Shown: one piece after another, positions 35,258 through 44,030 of the stretch
Position numbering within the stretch: position 1 is the first letter of the stretch
How the letters are laid out: every line of letters starts with the position of its first letter
Source of the DNA: an uncultured Roseibium sp.
GTDB lineage: Bacteria > Pseudomonadota > Alphaproteobacteria > Rhizobiales > Stappiaceae
NCBI RefSeq assembly: GCF_947499295.1
Contig: NZ_CANMNP010000008.1
Coordinates: forward strand, 1-64,000
Direction of reading: 5' to 3'
DNA: 64,000 nucleotides
The notes under the pieces: model-generated
Seen by the model: only the letters and a program-made list of their open reading frames with translations
Databases searched by the model: none
Told to the model about the DNA's origin: nothing
Translations under genes and position numbers: made by a program

Positions 35258-36434
35258 CTTCACCGGCAAGTGGCGTTCACTCAGCCTGTTGATGGTGGCT
35301 GAAGTTGCAGTCATGAGCCTTTGGTTCATGTCCGCTGCCATTCTCCCCGATCTCACACGCGAATTTGCGATCTCCGAATTTCGCCAGGCCGCCCTTTCCA
35401 GCGCAGTACAGATCGGCTTTGTTGCGGGTGCTCTCGCCTCTGCACTTTTGGGACTGGCAGACAGAATTGACCCACGCCGTTTCTTCGCCTTTTGCGCCAT
35501 TCTGGCCGCGCTTTTCAATGCCAGCCTGCTGGTTGTGGAACCGGGCGGCAATCTGTCGATACTGGCCCGGTTCGTGACAGGGGCCCTGCTTGCGGGTGTC
35601 TATCCAGTGGGCATGAAAATTGCCGTTGGCTGGGGAAAGGAAGATCGCGGTCTTCTTGTCGGAACGCTTGTCGGTGCGTTGACGCTTGGATCGGCGGCCC
35701 CTCACTTCCTGGCGCTTCTTGGCGGCACTGACTGGCGTTGGAGCCTTTCTGTTGCCTCGATCGCGTCCGCCGCCGGAGGCGCACTGTGCCTTTTTGCAGG
35801 CCTCGGCCCCTTTCATGCCAAAGCACCGCGCATGAAACTCAAGGCTATCCTGACAGCCTGGACCAACCGCAAGATCCGCTTCGCTTACGCCGGATATCTC
35901 GGCCATATGTGGGAGCTTTATGCCATGTGGGCATGGATCGGCGTTGCATTGACAATCTCGTTCAGCGGCCAAATGTCATCTGACGCTGCGCTTTCGCTGT
36001 CCAGACTGATTGCCTTTCTGACTATTGCCGCCGGTGGAATTGCCAGTGTGTTTGCCGGCCTTGTCGCAGACCGGGTTGGCAAAGCGAATATTGCCATCCT
36101 TGCGATGGTAATCAGCGGCAGTGCTGCTATTGCCTCGGCGCTCACATTCGGTGGACCGGCCTGGCTGACAATCATCTGTGCACTCGTCTGGGGCGCGGCC
36201 ATCTTGCCGGATTCCGCGCAGTTCTCAGCACTTGTCGCGGACTACGCGCCACCCGACCAGGCCGGCAGCCTGATGAGCTTCCAGACGGCACTCGGGTTTG
36301 CCCTGACATTCTTCACCGTTCAGCTCACACCCGTGGCCGCCGACTGGCTCGGATGGCCCACTGTCTTTGCGCTCATGGCCATCGGGCCAGCGCTGGGGAT
36401 TGCCGGAATGCTGAGACTGAAGAAAATGGAATGA
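35241..36434 (+). CDS. MFS transporter
   Basis: A 397-aa major facilitator with 12 predicted helices. LLMVAEVAVMSLWFMSAAILPDL forms helix 1, and the loop between helices 2 and 3 has LGLADRIDPRR. The gene uses a TTG start at 35241 inside the YjbR gene; the next in-frame ATG would remove part of helix 1. AlkD-like is convergent downstream. The transported compound cannot be predicted. Confidence 0.85.
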   Translation: MALPTDFTGKWRSLSLLMVAEVAVMSLWFMSAAILPDLTREFAISEFRQAALSSAVQIGFVAGALASALLGLADRIDPRRFFAFCAILAALFNASLLVVEPGGNLSILARFVTGALLAGVYPVGMKIAVGWGKEDRGLLVGTLVGALTLGSAAPHFLALLGGTDWRWSLSVASIASAAGGALCLFAGLGPFHAKAPRMKLKAILTAWTNRKIRFAYAGYLGHMWELYAMWAWIGVALTISFSGQMSSDAALSLSRLIAFLTIAAGGIASVFAGLVADRVGKANIAILAMVISGSAAIASALTFGGPAWLTIICALVWGAAILPDSAQFSALVADYAPPDQAGSLMSFQTALGFALTFFTVQLTPVAADWLGWPTVFALMAIGPALGIAGMLRLKKME

Positions 36435-36451
36435 AGTCTTTCAAGCGCGTA

Positions 36452-37576
36452 TCAGGGCATTGCCAGTTCAAATTCAGCGAACCCGAAATCCTTCCCGTTG
36501 ATCCTCAGGCTCACTGCTTGAGTGCCTCCGTAGTAGACCCGCGTGGTGATCGGTCTGATCGCATGCTCTCTTGAAAGCTTGACCACTTGGCCCGGCGCCA
36601 GCTGGAGTTTTGTCCATTTGAAAACTTTCGGGGAAAGCGCTCCGTTCGCCTTCTTGAAATGAACCAGATAGTCCAACACCAGCGATTGCGTTTCGGCAGA
36701 CGTTGACGTCAGTTCGATGCCGAACCCGAGCGCGTTGCCATAGGGGACAACTTCCGTTGAGATCATTGGCCCTGTCAGTTCGAGCTCCGGCGGGTTCAGC
36801 CCGAACGCTTTCAGGGTCGCCGCATGACCCTGTTTGACCAAGGACCGGCAAGCATGCCTGACCAGCTTTTCCCGGTTCTTGTCAGCACCCTTCAGCCAGC
36901 GAGCTGCAATCTCGGCAACCAGATCCGGGTGGTCCTTGGCAATGTCATTGAGATGATTGGCGACGGAGCGGCGGACATACTCTTCCGGGTCGTCCTTCAG
37001 GGCTTCGAGCAGCGGCAAGGTGGGTGTCGGATCGGCGACCAGTTTCTTGAGCCGCATGCCCCAGGGCAGGCGTGGGCGGGTGCCTTCGGAGACAAGCCTG
37101 CGCACATGAACGCTCGGATCGTTCACCCATGGCGACATGATCGCCAGTGCGCGGTTCTGGTCCTTGTCTAGAAAGGGCCTGACTTCGAATTCCGCTGTTG
37201 CCCGTTTGGTCATTTCCTTCAGGAGTGTGAAGGACTTTTCGAAGTCTTCAAGGCCGCAATCCGTGACAACCATTCCAAGGGGCATCATGCCCCAGCCGCG
37301 TATGCCTTGATCATCACTTGCGCGGTCGACATCGGTATCGGCTACGGGATGCAGCATGGCTTCAAGAACACCAAACCGCTCGTCCAGCCCGGCCGGCAGA
37401 ACCTCTCCGGTGACATCGGCAATCAGCCGCGCGCGTTCCTTCAGTTCCAGAGCTTCAAGTCCCTCCAGGATCTCGGCTTCGTAGGCTTTACGATCGAAGC
37501 ATTTGAGATGCCTGTCGAGATGTCCTGCAAGGCAGCGCACCAGATCCGGCGAGAGGTGGTTCTTGAAAGGCTCCAA
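36452..37576 (-). CDS. AlkD-like DNA alkylation repair protein (HEAT repeats)
   Basis: A 374-aa HEAT-repeat protein of the DNA alkylation repair family, with repeats visible as EYVRRSVANHLNDIAKDHPDL and NDPSVHVRRLVSEGTRPRLPW. AlkD excises bulky or 3-/7-alkyl purines through backbone contacts without flipping the base. I start at TTG 37576, because AGGAG is 7 nt upstream and LEPFKNHLS then starts the conserved domain; the TTG at 37645 lacks such a site. A C-terminal beta-rich tail (about 275-374) extends beyond the usual AlkD core. It complements Ada in alkylation defence, though the genes are far apart. Confidence 0.8.
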   Translation of the reverse strand: MEPFKNHLSPDLVRCLAGHLDRHLKCFDRKAYEAEILEGLEALELKERARLIADVTGEVLPAGLDERFGVLEAMLHPVADTDVDRASDDQGIRGWGMMPLGMVVTDCGLEDFEKSFTLLKEMTKRATAEFEVRPFLDKDQNRALAIMSPWVNDPSVHVRRLVSEGTRPRLPWGMRLKKLVADPTPTLPLLEALKDDPEEYVRRSVANHLNDIAKDHPDLVAEIAARWLKGADKNREKLVRHACRSLVKQGHAATLKAFGLNPPELELTGPMISTEVVPYGNALGFGIELTSTSAETQSLVLDYLVHFKKANGALSPKVFKWTKLQLAPGQVVKLSREHAIRPITTRVYYGGTQAVSLRINGKDFGFAEFELAMP

Positions 37577-37649
37577 GTTTTTGCTCCTGGCTTGTGTGTC
37601 CGAAACGATGTGCCAGAAGACGTCCCCTCTCACCAGAGGGCACAACGCA

Positions 37650-37676
37650 GGCTCCTGACAGGCATTGTCAGGAGCC
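37650..37676. repeat. Perfect 11-bp inverted repeat upstream of the AlkD-like gene
   Basis: GGCTCCTGACA and TGTCAGGAGCC pair perfectly around a 5-nt loop. The element lies 74 nt upstream of the AlkD start and 30 nt from the ugp terminator. There is no T-run, so an operator or mRNA leader hairpin is more likely than a terminator. Confidence 0.55.
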
Positions 37677-37705
37677 TGTCAGTTGCGCTGTCTGATTTGC
37701 CTCTC

Positions 37706-37740
37706 AAGACAAAAGGCCACCCCGGTTTCCCGGGATGGCC
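37706..37740 (-). terminator. Rho-independent terminator of the ugp operon
   Basis: On the minus strand GGCCATCCCGG, a GAAA tetraloop and CCGGGGTGGCC form an 11-bp stem with one G-U pair, followed by TTTTGTCTT. It ends about 50 nt after the ugpC stop codon. Confidence 0.9.
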
Positions 37741-37789
37741 AATTCGGATATGGGCACTCGTTGCGGGTCACTGCCTGGCTGCAGATCCG

Positions 37790-38866
37790 TCAGTCGATCC
37801 GTTGTCCGGTGACGGCATCAAAGAAATGCACATATTTGGGGTCAACCTTGAGGTGCATCGTCTCACCGGGTTCGTGATGGGCATGGCTGGAGACGCGTAC
37901 GACCATTTCCTGGCCACCATCGCCAAGGCTTGCATAAACGTAGCTTTCCGCGCCGACAGGTTCCAGAACGTTCACCGTCACCTCAAGGTTCACACCGTCG
38001 CCGTCAGTCGGCCCGTCAACCACATCAAGATGTTCCGGGCGCACCCCGATGATGTAACCATCCTTGCCCTTGGTGTTCGCGCCGCTGAGCCCGCTGCCGG
38101 ATTCGAGCGCAAGACCGGTGCCTTCCGCCTTCACCTTTAGAAGGTTCATGGCCGGGGATCCGATGAAGCTCGCCACAAATGTGGACGCCGGGTTATCGTA
38201 AACGTCGATTGGCGATCCGATCTGTTCGATGTTGCCACCGTTCAGAACGACAAGACGATCGGCAAGCGTCATGGCTTCCAGCTGATCATGGGTCACATAA
38301 ACGCTGGTGGTGCCAAGCGAGCGCTGCAGACGCTTGATTTCCACGCGCATCTGGACGCGCAGTTTGGCATCAAGGTTGGAAAGCGGCTCGTCGAACAGGA
38401 AGGCTGCCGGTTCACGTACAATGGCGCGACCCATGGCGACACGTTGACGCTGACCACCGGATAGCGCCCGGGGCTTTCGGTCGAGATAATCGCCAATTTC
38501 AAGAATGCGCGCGGCTTCCTTGACGCGGCGATCGATCTCTTCTTTGGCCATGCCCCGGTTCTTGAGGCCATAGGCAAGGTTGTTATAGACCGACATATGC
38601 GGATAGAGCGCATAGTTCTGGAACACCATTGCGATGTCGCGATCGGCCGGATCAACCTTGTTGACCAGCCGGTCTCCGATCTTGATGTCGCCTGTGGTGA
38701 TATCCTCAAGCCCGGCAATCATACGCAAAAGCGTGGACTTGCCGCACCCGGAGGGGCCGACCAAAACGATGAATTCACCGTCGTCGATATCAATGGAAAC
38801 ACCTTTGACGGCTTCCACTTCGCCGGCATAGACCTTCCGGACCGTGTCGAGAGTAATCGTTGACAT
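37790..38866 (-). CDS. ugpC: sn-Glycerol-3-phosphate ABC transporter ATP-binding protein
   Basis: A 358-aa CUT1-family ATPase with Walker A (GPSGCGKST), signature ([16 protein letters not shown]), Walker B ([12 protein letters not shown]) and a C-terminal OB/TOBE regulatory domain (about 235-355). It drives the UgpAE permease. It is the last gene of the ugpBAEC operon, 17 nt after ugpE, and is followed by a strong terminator. It could serve other CUT1 transporters, as UgpC and MalK are exchangeable in some bacteria. Confidence 0.9.
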   Translation of the reverse strand: MSTITLDTVRKVYAGEVEAVKGVSIDIDDGEFIVLVGPSGCGKSTLLRMIAGLEDITTGDIKIGDRLVNKVDPADRDIAMVFQNYALYPHMSVYNNLAYGLKNRGMAKEEIDRRVKEAARILEIGDYLDRKPRALSGGQRQRVAMGRAIVREPAAFLFDEPLSNLDAKLRVQMRVEIKRLQRSLGTTSVYVTHDQLEAMTLADRLVVLNGGNIEQIGSPIDVYDNPASTFVASFIGSPAMNLLKVKAEGTGLALESGSGLSGANTKGKDGYIIGVRPEHLDVVDGPTDGDGVNLEVTVNVLEPVGAESYVYASLGDGGQEMVVRVSSHAHHEPGETMHLKVDPKYVHFFDAVTGQRID

Positions 38867-38883
38867 AAAGTACCTCTAATTTC

Positions 38884-39726
38884 TCACTTGTCGCTCTCGA
38901 CGAGCCCTTTGACGAACCAGCTCTGGAAGATCACAACGACCAGTACGGGCGGTATGATGGCAAGTATCGCCAGAGCCATGGCCTCATTGAAGTCCGGGAT
39001 CTGCGCACCGACCCATACCTGCAGGATCTGCTTGATACCGCGCACCAGTGTGAACAGGCTCTCGTCTGTGGTGATCAGCGTCGGCCAGAGATACTGGTTC
39101 CAGCCAAAGACGAACATGATGATGAAGATTGCCGCTATCATCGTCTTGGAGAGCGGCACCAGGATATCCTTGAAGAATTTCCAGGGGCCGGCGCCATCAA
39201 TCCGGGCTGCCTCCAGCAATTCGTCCGGGACAGACATGAAGAACTGACGGAAGAAGAATGTGCCGGTCGCAGATGCAATCAAGGGAACAATCAAACCGCT
39301 ATAGGTGTTCACCATTCCAAGCGACTGAACAATCTCGTAGGACGGCAGGATGCGCACTTCCAGAGGCAGCAGCAGCGTTGCAAAGATCACCCAGAAGCAG
39401 AGTGTTGCCATCGGAAAGCGGAAATAGACGATAGCGTAGGCTGCGAGCATCGAGATGACGATCTTGCCGATGGCAAAACCGAAGCCGAGGATCATAGAGT
39501 TCTTCAGCATGACGAAGCCGTCGACTTCCTTGGTGAAGCCGCCAGCCTCAAAAAGTACCTTTTCGTAGTTTTCTAGAAACTTGCCACCCGGCAGGAACTG
39601 GACACCTTCCTTGTAGACCGTGATTGCATCATGGGTGCTGGTCAAGAAGGTCAGCGCAACGGGCGTGACCATGAAAAACACACCGGCCAGCAGGATCAGG
39701 TGATCTGAGATCTGAAGTTTGTTCAT
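38884..39726 (-). CDS. ugpE: sn-Glycerol-3-phosphate ABC transporter permease UgpE
   Basis: A 280-aa MalG-type permease with six membrane helices and the EAA loop (DELLEAARIDGAGPWKFFKDILVPLS) that contacts UgpC. It follows ugpA with a 12-nt gap. With UgpA it forms the channel that imports glycerol-3-phosphate delivered by UgpB. Length agrees with the family. Confidence 0.9.
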   Translation of the reverse strand: MNKLQISDHLILLAGVFFMVTPVALTFLTSTHDAITVYKEGVQFLPGGKFLENYEKVLFEAGGFTKEVDGFVMLKNSMILGFGFAIGKIVISMLAAYAIVYFRFPMATLCFWVIFATLLLPLEVRILPSYEIVQSLGMVNTYSGLIVPLIASATGTFFFRQFFMSVPDELLEAARIDGAGPWKFFKDILVPLSKTMIAAIFIIMFVFGWNQYLWPTLITTDESLFTLVRGIKQILQVWVGAQIPDFNEAMALAILAIIPPVLVVVIFQSWFVKGLVESDK

Positions 39727-39738
39727 TGCCGCCCCCTT

Positions 39739-40620
39739 TTACGTGTAGTGCACGCGCCGCTCGATCAGGCGGAACTGAATGACTGTCAGAACAAACACCA
39801 TCGCCATCAATAGAACCGATTGTGCCGACGAACCGCCTAGGTCATTGCCGCGGAAGCCGTCGAGATAGACCTTGTAGACCAGGGTCACCGGGTTGTTGCC
39901 AGGCTCGTTCTTCACGATGACATCGATGATGCCGAACGTGTCGAAGAAAGCGTAGGTGATGTTGATGATGAGAAGGAAAAAGCCTGTCGGCGCCAGAAGC
40001 GGGAACGTGACTGTCCAGAAGCGGCGTATGCCGGAGCGGCAGTCAATGCTGGCCGCCTCCTGCACCGACTTTGAAATGCCCTGAAGCCCGGACAGAAAGA
40101 AGATGAAGTTGACCGGTATCTGTTTCCAGACAGCCGTCACGATCATGGCGAAGCTGGTGTCGAAATAATCCACACCGATCTGCATCCTCCAACCGAACAG
40201 CGCGAATAAATCGACGATCGGTCCGACATGCTGATCGAACAGCAGAACGCCGATGAGACCGGCAACCGGAGGAGCCACCGCGTAGACCCACATCAACAGT
40301 GTCTTGTAGCTGGATGCACCCCGCAGAACCTTGTCTGCCTTGACGGCCAGCAGAAGGGCTATGCCAAGAGAGAGGAAAGTGACGAAGAACGTGAATACGC
40401 CAGTAAAACGCGCCACCCGACCGTAGTCGGTCGAGGTCAGCGTATCGCTGAAATTGTCAAGCCCCACGAAAGTTGAGCCGAAGCCAAAGGGATCTTCCAG
40501 ATAAAACGATGACTGCACCGCCTCGGCCGCCGGCCAGAGAAAGAAGATCGTCACGATGGCCAGCTGCGGCATCAGCAGCATGTAGGGCAGCCACGGGGAC
40601 TGGAATTGAACTTTTTTCAT
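39739..40620 (-). CDS. ugpA: sn-Glycerol-3-phosphate ABC transporter permease UgpA
   Basis: A 293-aa MalF-type permease with six membrane helices and the EAA-type loop SKSVQEAASIDCRSGIRRFWTV. The N-terminus WLPYMLLMPQLAIVTIFFLWPA is typical of UgpA. It follows ugpB; a GC-rich hairpin lies between them, which may lower permease expression relative to the binding protein. Confidence 0.9.
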   Translation of the reverse strand: MKKVQFQSPWLPYMLLMPQLAIVTIFFLWPAAEAVQSSFYLEDPFGFGSTFVGLDNFSDTLTSTDYGRVARFTGVFTFFVTFLSLGIALLLAVKADKVLRGASSYKTLLMWVYAVAPPVAGLIGVLLFDQHVGPIVDLFALFGWRMQIGVDYFDTSFAMIVTAVWKQIPVNFIFFLSGLQGISKSVQEAASIDCRSGIRRFWTVTFPLLAPTGFFLLIINITYAFFDTFGIIDVIVKNEPGNNPVTLVYKVYLDGFRGNDLGGSSAQSVLLMAMVFVLTVIQFRLIERRVHYT

Positions 40621-40695
40621 ATGAGTTTTCTTGACCCCCGGGAATGGGTAAAGCGGGTCACCAGATAAACCGGCAGACCCGCTTGACGTTCATGA

Positions 40696-40725
40696 AAATG
40701 GGGGCGCTTCGGAGCGCCCCCATTT
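40696..40725 (-). repeat. Stem-loop between ugpB and ugpA
   Basis: AAATGGGGGCGC and GCGCCCCCATTT form a 12-bp stem with a 6-nt loop; on the minus strand TTTTC follows. It lies 20 nt after ugpB. It may act as a partial terminator or protect the ugpB transcript, making the binding protein more abundant than the permease. Confidence 0.7.
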
Positions 40726-40744
40726 GGGGTAGGTCAACCTGAAC

Positions 40745-42055
40745 TTAGTTGCCGGTGGTCTTGGAGAAACGCTCAAGAAGCTTGTTGCCATCTGCTTCGA
40801 TGGTCTTGAAAGCGTCTTCGACGGAGGTATCGCCAGACATGATCTTACCGTACTCGCGGTTCATGACGTCACGGATCTGAACGTAGAAGCCCATGCGGTA
40901 ACCCTTGGTCCAGTCGCCGCCCGGCAGGGTCAGCTGCTTGATGCCGATTTCGGCAGCAGGCGTGCTGTCGTAGTAGCCGTCCGACTTGGCCAGTTCGTAT
41001 GCAGCGTTGGTGATCGGCACATAACCGGTCTCTTTGTGCCACATATACTGGACTTCCGGAGACGTCAGGTACTCGTAGAAGGACGCAACGCACTTGTTTT
41101 CCTCGTCCGGCTTGCCGGACATTGCAAAGAGTGCCGCGCCACCGATGAACGTGCCGGTGCCAGCGCCTTCAACTGCGTCCCAGTAAGGCAGGTATGTCGC
41201 GGAGAACGGGAACTCAACAGTTTTGGCAATGCCGCCGAAGGAACCCGAAGAGCCGAGCCACATGGCCACTTTGCCTTCGTTGAACGGGGTCTGGTTGTCG
41301 CCCCAACCGGTGCCGTAGTAACCGAACAGACCATCGTCCAGCCAACCTTTAACAGCGGTGAAGTGATTCTTGATCGGCTCACCGAAGACCAGCTTGGTAT
41401 CCTTTGAACCGTCGTAACCGTTGTTGTTGGTTGCGAACTGCAGGTTATGGCGGGACTTGAAGTTCTCGGTGAAGATCCAAGGCAGGTGAGACTGAGCAAG
41501 CGGCACATAACCGGCTTCTTTCAGCTTCGGTGCGATTTCCGCAAACTCTTCCCAGGTCTTCGGAGCTTCAACACCGGCCTTTTTCAGCGCGTCGACGTTG
41601 TAGTAGAGGATCGGTGTGGATGAGTTGAACGGCATGCCGATCATCTTGCCGTCACTGTCGGCATAGAAATAGCGAACGCCATCGATATAGTCTTCGATGC
41701 TGAAGTTGGCGCCAGCGTTTTCCAGAATGTCCTGGGCCGGAATAACGGCACCCTTGGCTCCGATGATGGTCGCTGCACCAGCATCGAACACCTGCAGAAT
41801 GTTTGGCTGTTCGCCGGCACGGAAAGCCGCGATGCCGGCTGTCAGGGTCTCTTCATAAGTGCCCTTGAAGACCGGTGTGATTTTACAAGCGTCCTGAGAA
41901 GCGTTGTAGCCGTTCGAAATGTCGACAACAACTTCGCCCAGACGTCCACCCATGGCGTGCCACCAGGCAATGTCGGTTGCCGCATATGACGCGGAGGATG
42001 TGCCCAACAGGGCAGCCGCAGCGACAAAGCTGGCGACTGTTTTACGATAAGCCAT
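40745..42055 (-). CDS. ugpB: sn-Glycerol-3-phosphate-binding protein
   Basis: A 436-aa periplasmic protein with a signal peptide ending near residue 25 (SSASYAA). The UgpB-typical stretches are IAWWHAMGGRLGEVV, TPVFKGTYEETLTAGIAAFRAGE and ILQVFDAGAATIIGAKGA, and MPFNSSTPILYYN follows. It binds glycerol-3-phosphate or glycerophosphodiesters and hands them to UgpAE, giving both carbon and phosphate. It is first in the operon, with a clear Pho box 116-148 nt upstream of the start codon. GGGAGC precedes the ATG. Confidence 0.93.
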   Translation of the reverse strand: MAYRKTVASFVAAAALLGTSSASYAATDIAWWHAMGGRLGEVVVDISNGYNASQDACKITPVFKGTYEETLTAGIAAFRAGEQPNILQVFDAGAATIIGAKGAVIPAQDILENAGANFSIEDYIDGVRYFYADSDGKMIGMPFNSSTPILYYNVDALKKAGVEAPKTWEEFAEIAPKLKEAGYVPLAQSHLPWIFTENFKSRHNLQFATNNNGYDGSKDTKLVFGEPIKNHFTAVKGWLDDGLFGYYGTGWGDNQTPFNEGKVAMWLGSSGSFGGIAKTVEFPFSATYLPYWDAVEGAGTGTFIGGAALFAMSGKPDEENKCVASFYEYLTSPEVQYMWHKETGYVPITNAAYELAKSDGYYDSTPAAEIGIKQLTLPGGDWTKGYRMGFYVQIRDVMNREYGKIMSGDTSVEDAFKTIEADGNKLLERFSKTTGN

Positions 42056-42170
42056 GTTTATTTGCTCCCATCTCGAAGGGCATTTTTAGCCCCGGTCAGC
42101 AGTTGGTTTTCACGATACTGAAATGGCTTCATCAGCATCAGAAAGGATAACGCCTGCGTTTCGTATTGTT

Positions 42171-42203
42171 TTCATATGAACGTTGTATGACGCTCATATG
42201 AAC
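42171..42203 (-). promoter_or_regulatory. Pho box (three 11-bp repeats) upstream of ugpB
   Basis: On the minus strand three consecutive 11-bp units read GTTCATATGAG, CGTCATACAAC and GTTCATATGAA. All share the TCATA core at exact 11-bp spacing, the pattern to which PhoB dimers bind head to tail. The orientation fits ugpB. PhoB control of ugp is known in E. coli and rhizobia. Confidence 0.85.
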
Positions 42204-42531
42204 ATTAAAAGACGCCCAGACCGCGTCCGCAAGTGGCAACAGATGAAAACTTGCATATTTTGTTCAATCATCGGGATGTCAGCTGTTTTTTTTACCGCGT
42301 CGAAGGTTCGGCAAGACAATGGTTTGCCCGCAGACTCGCGCGTTTTTTCAGCGCAAGCCTTTCGTTGATATCACCGCGTCCATGAGGTTTAGCATGATCA
42401 CATGAACGGGCTTCGACGAAGCCGGCTTCGTGAATATATCCATGAATTCAGAAGTTTACGCGTATACGCGATTTCCCAGGAGGCGCGCACCGCCTGTCAG
42501 GCAGCTCACTGGCGCGAGCCTTCCGGCACCC
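42204..42531. other. Intergenic region, no gene seen
   Basis: These 328 nt lie between the Pho box and the end of the GT29-like gene, both genes on the minus strand. I see no ORF with a ribosome binding site, no strong hairpin with a T-run and no RNA gene. Confidence 0.5.
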
Positions 42532-43224
42532 TCAGGCGTCCTGACCGAAAATCCGTTTCTTGGTGCTGGAGGATGAATGCAGCAGCTTGTTGTAGATATA
42601 ATGCTTGCTTCGTTTTTCCAAAAACCGAAACGCGTATTCAATGCGGCCTTTCAAGCTTCGGCGTACCTTCGGACCCGAAGCCAGGTACCTGCGGATACGT
42701 CCCTCTTCACAGAGCCGGTCCACCCATAGCTTTTCCGCGTCCCAGTCGTGCGTGTGCTGTTTGCCCTGATGCGTAAACCCGAACAGATGGATCTCCACGT
42801 CGGGCATGACATCCAGAATTTCCGCAATGATGGACGCGCCTGTCGTCGGATTGCTTCGTTCAAACGGATCGAATTCCTTGAGATGGCCGCGTGCTTTGGT
42901 TATCGGACCGAACCCCAAATGGGACTGTTTGCACTCCTTGGTAAAGAGCCAGTCGACGTCTCCATTTTCCCGGATATCATTCACCCAGACTTCAGGCGCG
43001 CGATGCAGGGCAACAGGATTTATCCGCTTGCTCATATAGACGCGCGCCCGGTTGAGCAGCAATGCATCGACCCGCTCGCCTGCCGCGCCGCAAGCTGGCG
43101 CGCTGTTAAACCGCAACACGAAATCGGCCTTGTCGATCATAGGGGCGTCGGCCTTCGAAACAGGCCCGTTTCCGACGATGGAAATCGATTTGATCGCGCG
43201 CTTCTTCAAGTCGCTTATTGTCAT
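42532..43224 (-). CDS. Glycosyltransferase family 29-like (sialyltransferase-like) protein
   Basis: A 230-aa cytoplasmic protein. SIVGNGPVSKADAPMIDKADFVLRFNSAP is the start of the GT29-like fold, and PTTGASIIAEILDVMPDVEIHLFGF is the second conserved segment. Eukaryotic GT29 enzymes are sialyltransferases; the bacterial relatives are little studied and may modify surface sugars. I start at the ATG at 43224 because AGGA is 8 nt upstream; the frame is open 101 more codons with unlikely sequence that crosses the imuA promoter. It diverges from imuA. Confidence 0.75.
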   Translation of the reverse strand: MTISDLKKRAIKSISIVGNGPVSKADAPMIDKADFVLRFNSAPACGAAGERVDALLLNRARVYMSKRINPVALHRAPEVWVNDIRENGDVDWLFTKECKQSHLGFGPITKARGHLKEFDPFERSNPTTGASIIAEILDVMPDVEIHLFGFTHQGKQHTHDWDAEKLWVDRLCEEGRIRRYLASGPKVRRSLKGRIEYAFRFLEKRSKHYIYNKLLHSSSSTKKRIFGQDA

Positions 43225-43421
43225 GAAGTCTTCCTGATACTGCACCGGGCCGTATAGCAATCCGGTTCCCAACCGGCAACGGCTGTTTGCGGCCCGGGCC
43301 GAGTGGCCATGGTATGGACGCGCAACCGGGACACTCTCCATCCTGGCCTTTTCGACAACAAGGTTCCGCAAATGAATGGCATCCGCTAAGCTGGTTTCAT
43401 TATTCGTTGACCTGGCACAGC

Positions 43422-44030
43422 ATGACCCTGCCCTTCTCTTCTGTCTTTCCGCTGAAAAAAGCGCGCGCGCATGAAATTTGCGGCGACAGCGCTTTGGTTT
43501 TTGCCGCCGCAAGTGCCGGACTTTCAACCGGGGCCGTTGTCTGGGTATCGGAAAACTGGCGTCCGACGGTCAACCCGGAGGGCCTTTCTCCTTTCTGTGA
43601 CCCGGGCAAACTGCTTCTGACCCGCGCCGACAGCCAGCTGAATGTTCTGGCCAGCACCGAAACGGCGCTGCGGTCCGGTGCCGCCGGGCTTGTCGTGGCA
43701 GAACTATCCAGCGCCATTGGGCTAACGGAAGGGCGCAGGCTGCAGCTGGCGGCGGAAGCCGGGGGAACGACTGCACTGCTCATCATTCCGGACGACGCGG
43801 GAAGCAATGCGGCAGAAACCCGCTGGCGCTGCACCGGCGTCCCAACCGGACAACCAGGACTGCCCGGACAGCCCGGTCCTGCCTATGGCACCCCTCGTCA
43901 AAAGGACCATGACTCGACTCATTGGCGCTGGTCGCTTATAAAGAACAAAATAGGAACATTGTCAGAATGGATTGTCCGTTGGGATGCAGCGACGCATCGT
44001 ATCATTGTGGTTTCCGAGGCTGGCAGCTGA
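43422..44030 (+). CDS. imuA: ImuA, mutasome RecA-like accessory protein
   Basis: A 202-aa ImuA. FPLKKARAHEICGDSALVFAAASAG begins the fold, GAVVWVSE and LLTRADSQLNVLASTETALRSGAAGLVVAEL are conserved, and the C-terminus WRWSLIKNKIGTLSEWIVRWDA is typical. It starts the imuA-imuB-dnaE2 cassette. ImuA helps the error-prone synthesis of damaged templates. The start at 43422 gives the family's N-terminus; the longer frame from 43287 is unlikely. It overlaps imuB by 47 nt. Confidence 0.88.
   Translation: MTLPFSSVFPLKKARAHEICGDSALVFAAASAGLSTGAVVWVSENWRPTVNPEGLSPFCDPGKLLLTRADSQLNVLASTETALRSGAAGLVVAELSSAIGLTEGRRLQLAAEAGGTTALLIIPDDAGSNAAETRWRCTGVPTGQPGLPGQPGPAYGTPRQKDHDSTHWRWSLIKNKIGTLSEWIVRWDAATHRIIVVSEAGS

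Noticed and set aside
43225..43527. N-terminal extension of the GT29-like gene
   Set aside because: It would run across the imuA promoter, is basic and Cys-rich, and has a weaker ribosome binding site than the ATG at 43224.
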